From Collinsella sp. (GTDB lineage: Bacteria > Actinomycetota > Coriobacteriia > Coriobacteriales > Coriobacteriaceae), in NCBI GenBank assembly GCA_019414645.1, contig DXLP01000004.1, forward strand, positions 1 to 64,000: a stretch of 64,000 bases of DNA. Reading direction: 5' to 3'. A program made the position numbers and the translations under genes. Under the pieces are notes generated by a model. It did not search any database. It saw only the letters and a list, made by a program, of their open reading frames with translations, and was not told where the DNA came from. Positions 27,726 through 37,423 of the stretch are shown one piece after another. How positions within the stretch are numbered: position 1 is the first letter of the stretch; every line of letters starts with the position of its first letter.

Positions 27726-27815
27726 CACGTTCCTCCTCATACTGCCCAGCTTATCTGAGGTGCTGGTACCTTTATGCAACAAGCGTCGCGAGGGCATAAG
27801 CCGACGCGGGTGCGT

Positions 27816-27899
27816 TGGTGCGGGCGAAAGGACTCGAACCTTCACGGGAATCCCACCAGAACCTAAATCTGGCGCGTCTACCAATTCCGCCACGCCCGC
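27816..27899 (-). tRNA. tRNA-Leu (anticodon TAG)
   Basis: An 84-nt tRNA with encoded CCA. The acceptor stem GCGGGCG pairs with CGCCCGC, the anticodon loop reads TTTAGGT in GATTTAGGTTC, and a class II variable arm and GGTTCGAGTCC T-arm are present. Confidence 0.95.
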
Positions 27900-27984
27900 A
27901 TGAGCGCACAGATTAGGAATGATAGCAGATACGAGCGACAAGCGCACGCACACGTTTTACAGGCTCACGACCTCACCACGAGTG

Positions 27985-28010
27985 CAAAAGGCGGGGCGAG
28001 TTGCCCCGCC
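27985..28010 (-). terminator. Terminator of the molybdenum hydroxylase operon
   Basis: An 8-bp stem GGCGGGGC/GCCCCGCC (27990-27997 with 28003-28010) followed by TTTT on the minus strand, 29 nt after the stop codon. Confidence 0.8.
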
Positions 28011-28039
28011 CCGCCAATTACGACTTGTTCGATGACCCG

Positions 28040-30871
28040 CTACTCCCCCAGCAGGGCCTTCTCGGGCGTGATGGGCAGCGAGCGAACCTGATGTCCAGTG
28101 GCGTGTGCCACGGCTGAGGCCACGGCGGCGAGCGGCGTGTTGATAACGACCTCGCCGATCGACTTGGCGCCAAACGGACCCGTCGGCTCGTAGCTCGGCT
28201 CAAAGGCCACGCGAATGCTGCCGATATCCAGACGCGTGGGCAGCTTGTAGCTCATAAAGTTGCCGGTGCGCAGGCGGCCGCGCTCATCGTGCTCGACGAT
28301 CTCGTAGAGCGCGTGGCCGATGCCCTGGGCAATGCCACCCTCGGCCTGGACGCGCGCGAGTGCCTCGTTGATCACGGTGCCGCAGTCAACGGCCGCCGCA
28401 TAGTCCACCACAGTCACCTTGCCGGTGGCCTTGTCGACCTCGACCTCGGCAATGCCGGCCATAAACGGCGGAGGCGAAACGGGCAGGCAGGCAGAGGCAT
28501 GCGAGGTGAGCGCGTCGCCGCCCGCGATGTTCTTGACGCACAGGTTGGCAAAGTCGCGCAGCGTGAGGTAGCGGTTCTGCTCGCGCGCAACACGCTCGTC
28601 GGACAGGCGCACGTACTGGCCATCAAAGACCACATCGGCGGCGTCCACGTCCCACATCTGGGCTGCCTTGGCGCAAATCTTCTCACGGAGCTCGGTCGCG
28701 GCGTTCTTGGCGGCAAGGCCCGTCACGTACGTACCCGAGCTCGCGTACGAGCCGGCATCGAACGGCGACACATCGGTGTCCACGCCGCGCACCACGATCA
28801 TCGAACTCTCAACGCCCAGCTCCTCGGCGGCAATCTGCGCCAGGATCGTGTCGACGCCCATGCCGTTATCGGTGGCGCCGGTGCCGATGGTAATGAATCC
28901 ATCCTCTTCCAGGCGCATATCGATGCCGGCGATGTCCACGTTGGAGATGCCCGAGCCCTGCATGGTGAGCGCGCAGCCAAGAGCACGCACGCGATCGCCC
29001 AGGTCAACGGCCAGCGGCTTGTCGCGCCAGCCGATCATGTCCATTGCGCGCAGCAGGCAGCGGTCGAGCGCGCAGGCGTTGAGTTTCTCGTTGTAGTACT
29101 GCGGCATGACCTCGCCCTCGCGCACGATGTTCTTAAGGCGCAGGTCGGCAGGGTCCATGTGCAGCATGTCGGCGAGCTCGTTGACGGCGCTCTCCACGGC
29201 AAACTGGCCCTGGGTGGCGCCGTAGCCGCGATACGCGCCGCCGCGGTTGGTATTGGTGTAGACGGCGTCCCAGCTAAAGCGGCTCGCCTTCACGTGGTTG
29301 TAGATGGGCAGGCTCTTGTGGCCCGAAAGGCCGATCGTCGTGGTAGCGTGCTCGCCATAAGCACCGGCGTTGGACAGCGTATGCAGGTCGATGGCCGTGA
29401 TGGTGCCGTCGTTCATGGCGCCCAGCTTAACGGTCATCTGCATCTGGTGGCGCGAGTTGCCCGCAGTGATGGTCTCCTCGCGGGTGTAGCAGCAATAGCT
29501 CGGACGGCCGGTCTGCTGCGTCACGAACGCCACGAAGATCTCGCAGCAGCCCGTCTGCTTGGAGCCAAAGCCGCCACCGATGCGCGGCTTAATGACCTGC
29601 ACCTGTGACTGCGGAATGTCGAGCGACTGCGCGACCATGCGGCGCACGTGGAAGGGCACCTGCGTCGAGGTGGTCACCGAGATGCGGCCGAACGCATCAG
29701 TCGTCGCGAAGGCGCGGAAGGTCTCCATGGGCGCGGTCTGCGTGGCCTGGCTCGTGTAGGTGCGCTCAAAGACGATGTCGCTCTGGGCGAATGCCTCGTC
29801 GAGGTCGCCAAAATCGCTGGTACCGCTGCACACCAGGTTGCGAGCAACGTCGCCGCCCTGCGGGAACATAAAGGTCACGTCGCCCTCGGGGTGGACCACG
29901 ATGTCGTTATCGAGCGCCTGGGTAAAGTCGAGCAGGGGCTCGAGCACCTCGTAGTCGACCTTGATGAGCTTGAGCGCCTTGTCGGCGGCCTCCTCGGTCT
30001 CGGCGGCGACGATCGCCACCTCTTCGTTTTGGTAACGGACGAGGTTCTCGAGGATCAGGCGGTCGTAGGGACTCGGTTGCGGATAGCTCTGGCCGGCGAT
30101 GGTAAAGCGGCGCTTGGGCACGTCCTCGTAGGTGTAGACGCCCACCACGCCGGGCACCTTCAGGGCGCGCGATGTATCGATGGAGCGGATCTTGGCGCGC
30201 GCATACGGGCTGCGCTTGAGCTTGACAATCAGGGCGCCGGCGGGCACCAGGTCGCCCGTGTAGACGGGACGGCCCTCGAGCAGCGCCTTCGAATCCTTCT
30301 TGGGCTGCTTGTGGGTAATCTGCTTGTACGCGACACCGTCGGAGCTCGTGTCGTTGACGGGCAGCTCGGGCATCTCAAAGCCCACCTGCACGCCGGACTC
30401 GTTGAGGAAGCGCACGATGGCGCGCAGCTGGCTCTCGTAGCCGCTGCAGCGGCAGAGGTTACCGGCGAGCTGGCGCGAGAGCTCTTCGCGTGTGGCGACG
30501 AGGCTCGGGTCCTCCTTGGCGGCGCGGGCGAGCGCCAGCACGTTCATGATAAGACCGGGGGCGCAAAAACCGCACTGCTCGGCGCCTTCGGCAGCCATCG
30601 CACGGGCCAGTGCCTCGGACTCGGCCTTGAGGCCCTCGAGCGTGGTAATGGAGCGGCCCTCAACACGGGCGGCAGGAACCGAGCAGCTCAGCACCGGGTC
30701 GCCGTCGAGCCACACCGTGCACAGACCGCAGTTGGTGGTTTCGCAGGCGCAGCGCACCGACGCGCAGCCCTGCTCACGCAAAAGCGAAAAGAGCATGGTG
30801 TCAGGAGCAATTTGAACCTTGACCTTGCGGCCGTTGAGCGTAAAGGAAAGATCGATGAGTTTGGCAGCCAT
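28040..30871 (-). CDS. Xanthine dehydrogenase-type molybdenum hydroxylase, fused Fe-S and Mo subunits
   Basis: A 943-residue protein combining a [2Fe-2S] ferredoxin domain (CASVRCACETTNCGLCTVW, about residues 36-55), a second [2Fe-2S] domain (QCGFCAPG and CRCSGYESQ, about 97-150) and the molybdopterin-binding subunit (GGGFGSKQTGC near residue 432; catalytic Glu in FGAKSIGEVVINTP near residue 910). It oxidises purines or other N-heterocycles by family; the substrate cannot be fixed. A fused small-plus-large subunit with a separate FAD subunit is the layout of the selenium-dependent molybdenum hydroxylases, and selD, yedF and an EF2568-type desulfurase lie 10 kb away, so a labile selenium ligand on Mo is plausible. 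TAATG couples it to the FAD subunit gene. Confidence 0.87.
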   Translation of the reverse strand: MAAKLIDLSFTLNGRKVKVQIAPDTMLFSLLREQGCASVRCACETTNCGLCTVWLDGDPVLSCSVPAARVEGRSITTLEGLKAESEALARAMAAEGAEQCGFCAPGLIMNVLALARAAKEDPSLVATREELSRQLAGNLCRCSGYESQLRAIVRFLNESGVQVGFEMPELPVNDTSSDGVAYKQITHKQPKKDSKALLEGRPVYTGDLVPAGALIVKLKRSPYARAKIRSIDTSRALKVPGVVGVYTYEDVPKRRFTIAGQSYPQPSPYDRLILENLVRYQNEEVAIVAAETEEAADKALKLIKVDYEVLEPLLDFTQALDNDIVVHPEGDVTFMFPQGGDVARNLVCSGTSDFGDLDEAFAQSDIVFERTYTSQATQTAPMETFRAFATTDAFGRISVTTSTQVPFHVRRMVAQSLDIPQSQVQVIKPRIGGGFGSKQTGCCEIFVAFVTQQTGRPSYCCYTREETITAGNSRHQMQMTVKLGAMNDGTITAIDLHTLSNAGAYGEHATTTIGLSGHKSLPIYNHVKASRFSWDAVYTNTNRGGAYRGYGATQGQFAVESAVNELADMLHMDPADLRLKNIVREGEVMPQYYNEKLNACALDRCLLRAMDMIGWRDKPLAVDLGDRVRALGCALTMQGSGISNVDIAGIDMRLEEDGFITIGTGATDNGMGVDTILAQIAAEELGVESSMIVVRGVDTDVSPFDAGSYASSGTYVTGLAAKNAATELREKICAKAAQMWDVDAADVVFDGQYVRLSDERVAREQNRYLTLRDFANLCVKNIAGGDALTSHASACLPVSPPPFMAGIAEVEVDKATGKVTVVDYAAAVDCGTVINEALARVQAEGGIAQGIGHALYEIVEHDERGRLRTGNFMSYKLPTRLDIGSIRVAFEPSYEPTGPFGAKSIGEVVINTPLAAVASAVAHATGHQVRSLPITPEKALLGE

Positions 30872-31785
30872 TAGCGCACCTCGTTAGAATCGACGCCGGG
30901 CACGCGGCGGCAGGAATACTCGTCCGTGGCAAACTTTGGCACTTGCACGGTCTCGAGCTCGCGGGCAAGCGCGGCCGAAAGCTCGATGCCGGCAGCGCGA
31001 CGCACAGCATGAATCGCCAGCGGGGCCGAGATGCGACGGCGGTAGTCGGCCGAGCCCCACAGGTTGGTGCCATAGCTCAGCGCGCGTACGGACGCGGCCA
31101 GGGCGCGAAGCTCGTCCTCGGAAGGCTGCTCGGCGGTAAGGCCGCACGCCTCGCCCTGCAGCAGGGTCGCGCGCAGCGGGCGGGCACCCACAGTGACATG
31201 CCAGCTGTTGTTCCACCAGGCAGCGGTAACGTTCAGCGAGGGAAAGTCGGTCGCGGCCTTGCGCACGGCCTCGTAGCTCGCACGGTAATCGTGCTTGACG
31301 ACCACGATGTGCTCGATCACGTCGCGCACGTAACCCATGTCAACAAACTCGGCGAGCGGCACGCGACCGGCGCCCGTCAGCTCAACATAGGAATCGAGCG
31401 CCAGGAAAGCCGAGAGCACGTCCGAGAAGCCAAAGCGGCCGTAGATGCTGCCGCCCACCGTGGCGGTATTGCGCAGCTGCACGCCCACGATATCGTGGAC
31501 GGCGAACTCAAAGACATTGTTGACAAGCGCGTTGAGCTCGACATGGCGCTCGAGCTGGCGCAGGGTGCACATGGCTCCGATGCGAAACTCGGTCTCGGTC
31601 TCCTCGATCTGATCGAGTCCGCAGGCCGAAAGGTCAATCGCCGTCGCCACGCGACGCGAGCCCAGGCGCATCCAGATGCCGCCGCCCACAATCTTGTTGT
31701 TGCGGTTCTTCTGTAAGAGCTCATAGGCTTCGGCCGCGCTTCCAACACGGACGTAGGTACCGAACTTGAGCACGTTCTCCCCCAT
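30871..31785 (-). CDS. FAD-binding subunit of the molybdenum hydroxylase
   Basis: A 304-residue protein of the CoxM/XdhB-type FAD-binding family: the flavin motif is around NKIVGGGIWMRLGSR (about residues 29-43) and the second around TATVGGSIYGRFGFSD (about 105-120), followed by the CO-dehydrogenase flavoprotein C-terminal domain. It passes electrons from the Fe-S centres to NAD or another acceptor. It is the first gene of the two-gene operon and its stop overlaps the next ATG (TAATG). A dispersed hairpin lies at 31871-31933 in its upstream region. Confidence 0.87.
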   Translation of the reverse strand: MGENVLKFGTYVRVGSAAEAYELLQKNRNNKIVGGGIWMRLGSRRVATAIDLSACGLDQIEETETEFRIGAMCTLRQLERHVELNALVNNVFEFAVHDIVGVQLRNTATVGGSIYGRFGFSDVLSAFLALDSYVELTGAGRVPLAEFVDMGYVRDVIEHIVVVKHDYRASYEAVRKAATDFPSLNVTAAWWNNSWHVTVGARPLRATLLQGEACGLTAEQPSEDELRALAASVRALSYGTNLWGSADYRRRISAPLAIHAVRRAAGIELSAALARELETVQVPKFATDEYSCRRVPGVDSNEVR

Positions 31786-31870
31786 CTCTTCACTTGTCCA
31801 GTACTTTTAAGTGTACCAAACGAAGGGCCGCGACCTTCCACAGCACAAAAACCTCCCTCCCATCCATAAC

Positions 31871-31933
31871 TTGCGGTGAAATACGGACTATTTGTCGGGC
31901 CTAGGGCGCCCAACAGTCCGTATTTCACCGCAA
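31871..31933. repeat. Dispersed hairpin, TTGCGGTGAAATA family, copy 3
   Basis: Perfect 19-bp arms (31871-31889 with 31915-31933). The inner six bases of the arms (CGGACT/AGTCCG) differ from the other copies yet still pair. Confidence 0.87.
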
Positions 31934-31996
31934 CTTAAGGGGCGGTCGGCAGAGGGCCGAGGGAAATGATCCGTTTTCCTCCGTCCCATGCGGATC

Positions 31997-32029
31997 AAAA
32001 AAGGCTCCCAGCCAAGATGGCTGGGAGCC
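31997..32029 (-). terminator. Terminator of gdhA
   Basis: A perfect 12-bp stem GGCTCCCAGCCA/TGGCTGGGAGCC (32003-32014 with 32018-32029) followed by six T on the minus strand. Confidence 0.9.
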
Positions 32030-32056
32030 TTCTGCGATGCTATGTCGAGCGAAGAT

Positions 32057-33412
32057 TTAGCAGACGCCCTGGGCGAGCATAGCGTCGGCGACCTTCAGGA
32101 AGCCGGCGATGTTGGCGCCCATGACGAAGTTGCCCTCCTGGCCGTACTCCTTGGCGGTGTCGTCCACGTTGTGGAACATGCCGCGCATGAGCTGCTCGAG
32201 CTTGCCGTCGACCTCCTCGAAGGTCCAGGACAGGTGCTCGGCGTTCTGGCTCATCTCCAGGCCGGACACGAGCACGCCGCCGGCGTTGGCAGCCTTACCG
32301 GGCATAAAGGCAACGCCGTTCTCCTGGAAGTAAGTCGTGGCCTCGATGGTCGTGGGCATGTTCGCGCCCTCGCCGACCACCTTGCAGCCGTTGGCGACGA
32401 GCGCCTGGGCGTCCTCGAGCAGCAGCGTGTTCTCGCGAGCGCAGGGCAGCGCGATGTCGCAGGGCAGCTGCCAAACGCCGCGGCCGTCGCCCTCGTGCCA
32501 CACGGCGTTGGGCTTCTCGTCAACGTACATGGCGAGCGTAACGCCCTTGTCGTGGCCGGAGCGCTTCTTGTTGTAGACGTGCTCGAGCACGGTGTAGTCG
32601 ATGCCGTCGGGATCCTCGACCCAGCCGTGGGTATCGGAGCAGGCCAGCACCTTGCCGCCGAGCTGGGAGACCTTCTGGACGGCGTAGATGGCGACGTTAC
32701 CGGAGCCGTGAACGACGACGTTCTTGCCCTCGAAGGAGTCGCCGCGGCTCTTGAGGTACTCGTCCACAAAGTAGGCCAGGCCGTAGCCGGTGGCCTCGGT
32801 ACGGGCGAGCGAGCCGCCAAAGGAGAGGCCCTTGCCGGTAAGGACGCCGGTCCACTCGTTGGTCAGGCGCTTGTACTGACCGAACAGGTAGGCAACCTCG
32901 CGGCCGCCAACGCCCAGGTCGCCGGCGGGAACGTCGGTGTTGGGGCCGATGTGGCGATAGAGCTCGGTCATGAAGGACTGGCAGAAGTGCATGATCTCGT
33001 TGTTGGACTTGCCCTTGGGGTCAAAGTCGGAGCCGCCCTTGCCGCCGCCCATGGGAAGGGTGGTCAGGCTGTTCTTGAGGATCTGCTCCAGACCCAGGAA
33101 CTTGAGCATACCCAGGGTGACCGTCGGGTTAAAGCGCAGGCCGCCCTTGTAGGGTCCAATGGCAGAGTTGAACTCGACGCGATAGCCGCGGTTGACCTGA
33201 ACCTTGCCCTGGTCGTCGACCCAGGGAACACGGAACATGACGATGCGCTCGGGCTCGACGAGGCGCTCCAGCAGGGCGGCCTCCTCGTACTCGGGGTGGG
33301 CGTCGAGCGCCGGCTGGATGGTGCCGAGGATCTCGGTCGCGGCCTGGATGAACTCAGGCTGCTCGGGATAGCGGGCCTTGAGCTCTTCGAGAACTTTCTG
33401 CGTGTAGCTCAT
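32057..33412 (-). CDS. gdhA: NADP-specific glutamate dehydrogenase
   Basis: A 451-residue hexameric dehydrogenase interconverting glutamate with 2-oxoglutarate and ammonia. The substrate motif GPYKGGLRFNP (about residue 92), catalytic-lysine region LPMGGGKGGSDFDPKGKS (about 122-139) and Rossmann motif VVHGSGNVAIYA (about 237-248) are present. The start at 33412 has GGAGG 5 nt upstream; the frame extends to 33460 without an RBS. It is monocistronic with a strong terminator. It stands between the purine-type hydroxylase and the selenium genes and is the main ammonia assimilation route expected in this group. Confidence 0.95.
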   Translation of the reverse strand: MSYTQKVLEELKARYPEQPEFIQAATEILGTIQPALDAHPEYEEAALLERLVEPERIVMFRVPWVDDQGKVQVNRGYRVEFNSAIGPYKGGLRFNPTVTLGMLKFLGLEQILKNSLTTLPMGGGKGGSDFDPKGKSNNEIMHFCQSFMTELYRHIGPNTDVPAGDLGVGGREVAYLFGQYKRLTNEWTGVLTGKGLSFGGSLARTEATGYGLAYFVDEYLKSRGDSFEGKNVVVHGSGNVAIYAVQKVSQLGGKVLACSDTHGWVEDPDGIDYTVLEHVYNKKRSGHDKGVTLAMYVDEKPNAVWHEGDGRGVWQLPCDIALPCARENTLLLEDAQALVANGCKVVGEGANMPTTIEATTYFQENGVAFMPGKAANAGGVLVSGLEMSQNAEHLSWTFEEVDGKLEQLMRGMFHNVDDTAKEYGQEGNFVMGANIAGFLKVADAMLAQGVC

Positions 33413-33623
33413 GCTTCCTCCAATGATGGGAAACGAAAAGTGTCGGTCGCGGCACCCCATGCGCCGCGAGCTTTATCGTGTATGGATAATATCGCACTGT
33501 TGCGGCAAAGTTACGGATAAGATCGCGGGCGGATGTTTCATTTTGATTACGATGCAGGTAGATGCGTTTTTGAGCGCCTGACGTGCAAGTTGCGTGTTTC
33601 GAAGCTGTTTCTCGCACGTTTCG

Positions 33624-33662
33624 AAACCACCACAAAGGGGACAGGCACCTTTGTGGTGGTTT
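33624..33662. repeat. GGGACAG-family palindrome after selC
   Basis: Perfect 15-bp arms AAACCACCACAAAGG/CCTTTGTGGTGGTTT around a 9-nt loop GGACAGGCA, 14 nt beyond the 3' end of selC. It could serve as the transcript end of the sel operon. Confidence 0.8.
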
Positions 33663-33675
33663 TGACGAAATGCGT

Positions 33676-33772
33676 TGGCGGGAACGTATGTGAATCGAAC
33701 ACATCCAAGACGTTTTGCACGCCTCGCAACGGTTTTGAGGACCGCGGGGCCCACCGGAGCCCATCCGCTCCC
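33676..33772 (-). tRNA. selC: Selenocysteine tRNA (anticodon TCA)
   Basis: A 97-nt tRNA with encoded CCA. The acceptor stem pairs GGGAGCG with CGTTCCC, followed by a 6-bp D stem (GGGCTC/GGGCCC, diagnostic of tRNA-Sec), an anticodon arm GCGGT-CCTCAAA-ACCGT with TCA in place, a long variable arm (CGAGGCGT/ACGTCTTG) and a T-arm ATGTG-TTCGATT-CACAT. The eighth acceptor pair is a mismatch and position 33 is C, not U. It lies 41 nt after the selB stop, so selA-selB-selC appear to be one transcript. Confidence 0.92.
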
Positions 33773-33813
33773 AAACGTGGCGGTATTTTACCAAACTAGC
33801 AATACGACGACCC

Positions 33814-35784
33814 CTAGCGCAGGGATCTGAGGCCGCCGGCCTCTTTGTCGAGCGTCGTAAAACGCACCGCATCCAGGTGCTCCAAGATGCTAATGGCTCG
33901 TTTGCGCGACACGCCTAGGGCCTCGCGCAGCACACTCGTGGTGGCAGCGCCGCCGGCAGCCTCGATAGCCGCGGCGACGACCTCACGCGCATGGGCCTCG
34001 GCGGCGGCAGACAAGGCAACGTCGCGTTCGATCTTAACGATCGCGCGGTTGAGCGAAAGCTCGCGCAGGGCACGCGTCATGGCGTCGCGATCGAGTTGCA
34101 GCTGCTCACCCACCTCGGGCAGCGTCGCCGCACCGAGACCCGCCTCGTCGAGGGCGGCCACGATACGCTGGCTCGCCTCGCGCACCACGCGTATCGCCGC
34201 GGCGGCAGAGTGCGGGTCGAACACCTCGGACGCCTCCTGGGAGCAGATGCCGCGCGCACAGCCCTCGAGGACGAGCGCGGACGCTACGTCTTCGCCCGCT
34301 GTCGGCCAGGCGGCATGCGCGACCTCGCCCGGTGTGAAACCCGTCTGCTTGGGCGCGGCCCCGTGCATAGCGGCCAGCGCGTCGGAGAGCGCGGCGAGGG
34401 CGGCATCGAGCACAGCGGGGACGGCATAAAGCTCCTCGGTCGAGCGCTCGACATGAAGCGCCACGGCGTCGCCCAAGGAAACCGCCCCGTGCAGGAGCGC
34501 GGCCGCCTCGACGCCCGAAAGATCGAGAGCACGGGCTGCAGCCGCGGCGGGCACGGGCAGGCGCTGCAGCCCCAACCATGCGGCAACGGCAGCAGCGCGG
34601 TCGCCGGCATCCAGGGCCCCGAGCAGCGCGCGCTCGCCCGCGGAGAGGTCACGCGAGCGGCGGCACCGCGAAAGAAGAACGCGACCGCCGCCAAGTAGCG
34701 AAATCGGAGAGTGCGACAGGATGACGGCATGATCGCCGGCGCGCAACGGCAACGGCCGCTCCAAGCGCACCTGCACCACACGCGTCTCGCCGACCGCGAG
34801 GGGCGGCTCATCGTCCAAAAGCATAATGCGACCGAGCACCTCGGCCGTGCCCGCCATCACGTGCACGCGCGTGCCCGAGGCAAGAACGCCGGATCGCGCG
34901 CCGTCGTGCCCCACATATGTCAGCCGCATCAAAAAGCGCAGCGTCTGCCCCACGCAACCCTCGACGCCGAGCATCTCACCGCGCTTGAGGTGCGCCACGC
35001 CATCACCCACCAGGTTCAGGGCGACACGCTGACCCGGAACCGCGCGCTGGGTATCCCCGTGAACTTGCATGCCACGCACGCGACAGTGCGTTCGCGACGG
35101 CAGTGCGACAAGCTCGTCGCCAACCGATACAGGCCCGTCGTGCAGCGTGCCCGTCACGACGGTTCCGGTGCCGCGGATACTAAAGCAGCGGTCGATAGGG
35201 AGACGGGGCGTATCGCCCGAGCCCGCGGTCGCCTCTAGGCGCTCCGACAGGCACGAGCAAACCGCGTCATCGAGCACTGCGAGCAACTCGCCCAAGCCCT
35301 CGCCCGTCTTGGAAGACACTGGCACCACCGAGGCCCCCGCAAACACGGTGCCCTCAAGAAAAGCCTCGACGTCGAGCTCGGCGAGCTCCGCCGTCTCGTC
35401 ATCGACCAGATCGCGCATCGTGAGCGCGACGACCATGTGCGTGACACCCAAAAGCTCCAACACGTGCACGTGCTCTCGCGTCTGCGGCATCACGCCCTCA
35501 ACGGCAGAAACCACCAGCAACGCAACGTCCACGCCCGTGGCGCCCTGCACCATCGCGCGCAGATAGTGCGCATGCCCGGGCACGTCGACCAAGCCGACAA
35601 TCTTGCCGCTCGGCAGCACCAGCTCGCCAAAGCCGAGCTCTGTGGTCATGCCGCGGCGCCGTTCGACCTCCAGACGGTCGGGGTTTTTGCCGGTCAGCGC
35701 CTCGATGAGCGCCGACTTGCCGTGATCGACATGGCCCGCCGTTCCAACGACAACGGGACATTCGACAAGCTCGCACGCGGTCAT
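33814..35784 (-). CDS. selB: Selenocysteine-specific elongation factor
   Basis: A 656-residue GTPase that delivers Sec-tRNA to UGA codons. G1 is GTAGHVDHGKSALIEAL (about residues 14-30), G3 VDVPGHAHYL (about 66-75), with EF-Tu-like domains 2 and 3, and a C-terminal set of winged helices (about 400-656) that bind the SECIS hairpin. The start at 35784 forms ATGA with the selA stop; the frame open to 35829 is inside selA. Partner genes selA (upstream) and selC (downstream) are adjacent. Active use of the pathway is shown by the in-frame UGA in selD at 43342. Confidence 0.95.
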   Translation of the reverse strand: MTACELVECPVVVGTAGHVDHGKSALIEALTGKNPDRLEVERRRGMTTELGFGELVLPSGKIVGLVDVPGHAHYLRAMVQGATGVDVALLVVSAVEGVMPQTREHVHVLELLGVTHMVVALTMRDLVDDETAELAELDVEAFLEGTVFAGASVVPVSSKTGEGLGELLAVLDDAVCSCLSERLEATAGSGDTPRLPIDRCFSIRGTGTVVTGTLHDGPVSVGDELVALPSRTHCRVRGMQVHGDTQRAVPGQRVALNLVGDGVAHLKRGEMLGVEGCVGQTLRFLMRLTYVGHDGARSGVLASGTRVHVMAGTAEVLGRIMLLDDEPPLAVGETRVVQVRLERPLPLRAGDHAVILSHSPISLLGGGRVLLSRCRRSRDLSAGERALLGALDAGDRAAAVAAWLGLQRLPVPAAAAARALDLSGVEAAALLHGAVSLGDAVALHVERSTEELYAVPAVLDAALAALSDALAAMHGAAPKQTGFTPGEVAHAAWPTAGEDVASALVLEGCARGICSQEASEVFDPHSAAAAIRVVREASQRIVAALDEAGLGAATLPEVGEQLQLDRDAMTRALRELSLNRAIVKIERDVALSAAAEAHAREVVAAAIEAAGGAATTSVLREALGVSRKRAISILEHLDAVRFTTLDKEAGGLRSLR

Positions 35785-37238
35785 CGACGCAAACCCGCTC
35801 GCACGGCAGCGGCCAATGCAGATGCGCACAGATCAAGGTCGGTATCGTGCAAAAGCGTGCGGACGTCAAACAGCACCTGTTCGTGCCGCACGCGCGCGAC
35901 GACCGGCATGTCGGGCTCCTGAACCATGGCGCGCTTCAGGCCATCGGCGGATAGGCGCCCATCGACGGGGCAGACGGCAACGCAAAAGGTTGGGAGCTCG
36001 ACAGTCGGCAGCGACCCGCCGCCGGGGGCAGAGGCGCCCTCGACAACCTGCAGCTCCACCGCGTCCTCGCACTGAAACTCGCGAAGTTTGCGCAGCATGC
36101 GGTCGTGTAGGCGCTTGGCCTGACGCTCGAGCGGAACCGGCGCGCCGGAAAGCATGTTGAGCACCGGGATCTCCCGATATGCCGTATCGGAGCCGGCCAC
36201 ATAAAGGCGCAGGGTGGCCTCGAGCGCCGCGAGCGTGAGCTTGCCGGGGCGAAGCGCGCGCATAAGCGGATGAGAGGCGCAGGCGGCAATCGCCTGGGCG
36301 CTGCCGAGAATAATGCCCGCCTGCGAAGCGCCGAGCAGCTTGTCCCCCGAGCACGAGACAACGTCGGCGCCGGCGCAAAGCGAGGCGGACGTGAGCTTTT
36401 CCCCCGCATCGGCGAGTACCCCATCTGCCAGCAAAGCGCCCGAGCCTTGGTCCTCGTAAAGCAAAAGGCCATGTTCATGCGCCAGCGCAGAAAGCTCCGC
36501 CGCCGAGACCTCCTCGTGAAAGCCCTCGATACGGTAGTTGGAAGGATGAACTTTCAGGATCATCGCCGTGTTGGGCGTAATGGCGCTTCGATAATCATCC
36601 AGATGCGTGCGGTTGGTAGAGCCCACCTCGACAAGCTTGGCGCCCGAGGCCGCCATGATGTCGGGGATGCGGAAGCTTCCGCCCACCTCGACAAGCTCGC
36701 CGCGGCTCACGATGACCTCTTTGCCAGCCGCGTGCGCGGCAAGCACCAGCAGCACCGCCGCGGCATTATTGTTGACAACCAAGGCGTCCTGCGCCCCCGT
36801 GAGTGTGCGCAGCAGGCGCGCGGCATGTTCCTTGCGGCCCCCGCGAGCGCAAGTCGCGACGTCATACTCGAGCGTGCTGTAGCTGCGGGCGACGTCTGTC
36901 ACCGCCTGCACCGCTGCGGGAGCGAGCGGAGCACGGCCCAGATTGGTGTGAATCACAACGCCTGTCGCGTTGACGGCGGGACGCAGGGTCGGCAGCGACA
37001 GGCGGTGGCACCGCCGCTCAATGGCCAAGGCGAGCTCGCGCTTGTTCCTTGCGGGGACGCCGGAGCGAATCGCCGCGCGCTCGGCATCGAGCTCGACATC
37101 GATCGCCTCGCGCACGATCGTATCGCCCGCATCGCCGGCAGCCTTCATGACCGGCCACTCCACCAGCAGCTCGTGGACAGCGGGAATGGAGCGCAGGCGG
37201 TCGCGCACCTCGGCGGGCATGGATTCGCAGTCGCTCAT
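35781..37238 (-). CDS. selA: L-seryl-tRNA(Sec) selenium transferase
   Basis: A 485-residue PLP enzyme that converts Ser-tRNA-Sec to Sec-tRNA-Sec using selenophosphate. The family marker NATGVVIHTNLGRAPL (about residue 85-100) and the PLP-lysine site SCSGDKLLGASQAG (about 300) are clear. The start at 37238 has GAAAGG 6 nt upstream; an upstream in-frame extension to 37313 lacks an RBS. The stop overlaps the selB start. A GGGACAG palindrome separates it from the formate-channel gene. Confidence 0.95.
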   Translation of the reverse strand: MSDCESMPAEVRDRLRSIPAVHELLVEWPVMKAAGDAGDTIVREAIDVELDAERAAIRSGVPARNKRELALAIERRCHRLSLPTLRPAVNATGVVIHTNLGRAPLAPAAVQAVTDVARSYSTLEYDVATCARGGRKEHAARLLRTLTGAQDALVVNNNAAAVLLVLAAHAAGKEVIVSRGELVEVGGSFRIPDIMAASGAKLVEVGSTNRTHLDDYRSAITPNTAMILKVHPSNYRIEGFHEEVSAAELSALAHEHGLLLYEDQGSGALLADGVLADAGEKLTSASLCAGADVVSCSGDKLLGASQAGIILGSAQAIAACASHPLMRALRPGKLTLAALEATLRLYVAGSDTAYREIPVLNMLSGAPVPLERQAKRLHDRMLRKLREFQCEDAVELQVVEGASAPGGGSLPTVELPTFCVAVCPVDGRLSADGLKRAMVQEPDMPVVARVRHEQVLFDVRTLLHDTDLDLCASALAAAVRAGLRR

Positions 37239-37318
37239 GGAAAGCCTTTCGACATATTCAATAAAAAGCAGGTCCCCCACGATCATCGTCGGCCACCAAA
37301 TGGCGACGCGCACGCAAA

Positions 37319-37397
37319 AGGGACAGGTCCATTATGGCAGCTCGTGGCAAGACGGCGCAGCGCCTCGTTCAAAACCTGCCAAAATAAACCTGTCCCT
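37319..37397 (-). terminator. GGGACAG-family palindrome after the formate channel gene
   Basis: Arms 37319-37340 and 37376-37397 (22 positions, three differences; AGGGACAGGT...TGGCAG) with four T following on the minus strand, 27 nt after the channel gene. Confidence 0.6.
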
Positions 37398-37423
37398 CTT
37401 TGGTCGGTTATGGCCTGGGGCCT

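Noticed and set aside
26427-27953. Trigger factor starting at 27953
   Set aside because: The N-terminal ~75 residues are translated through the tRNA-Leu gene; real homology starts near 27725.
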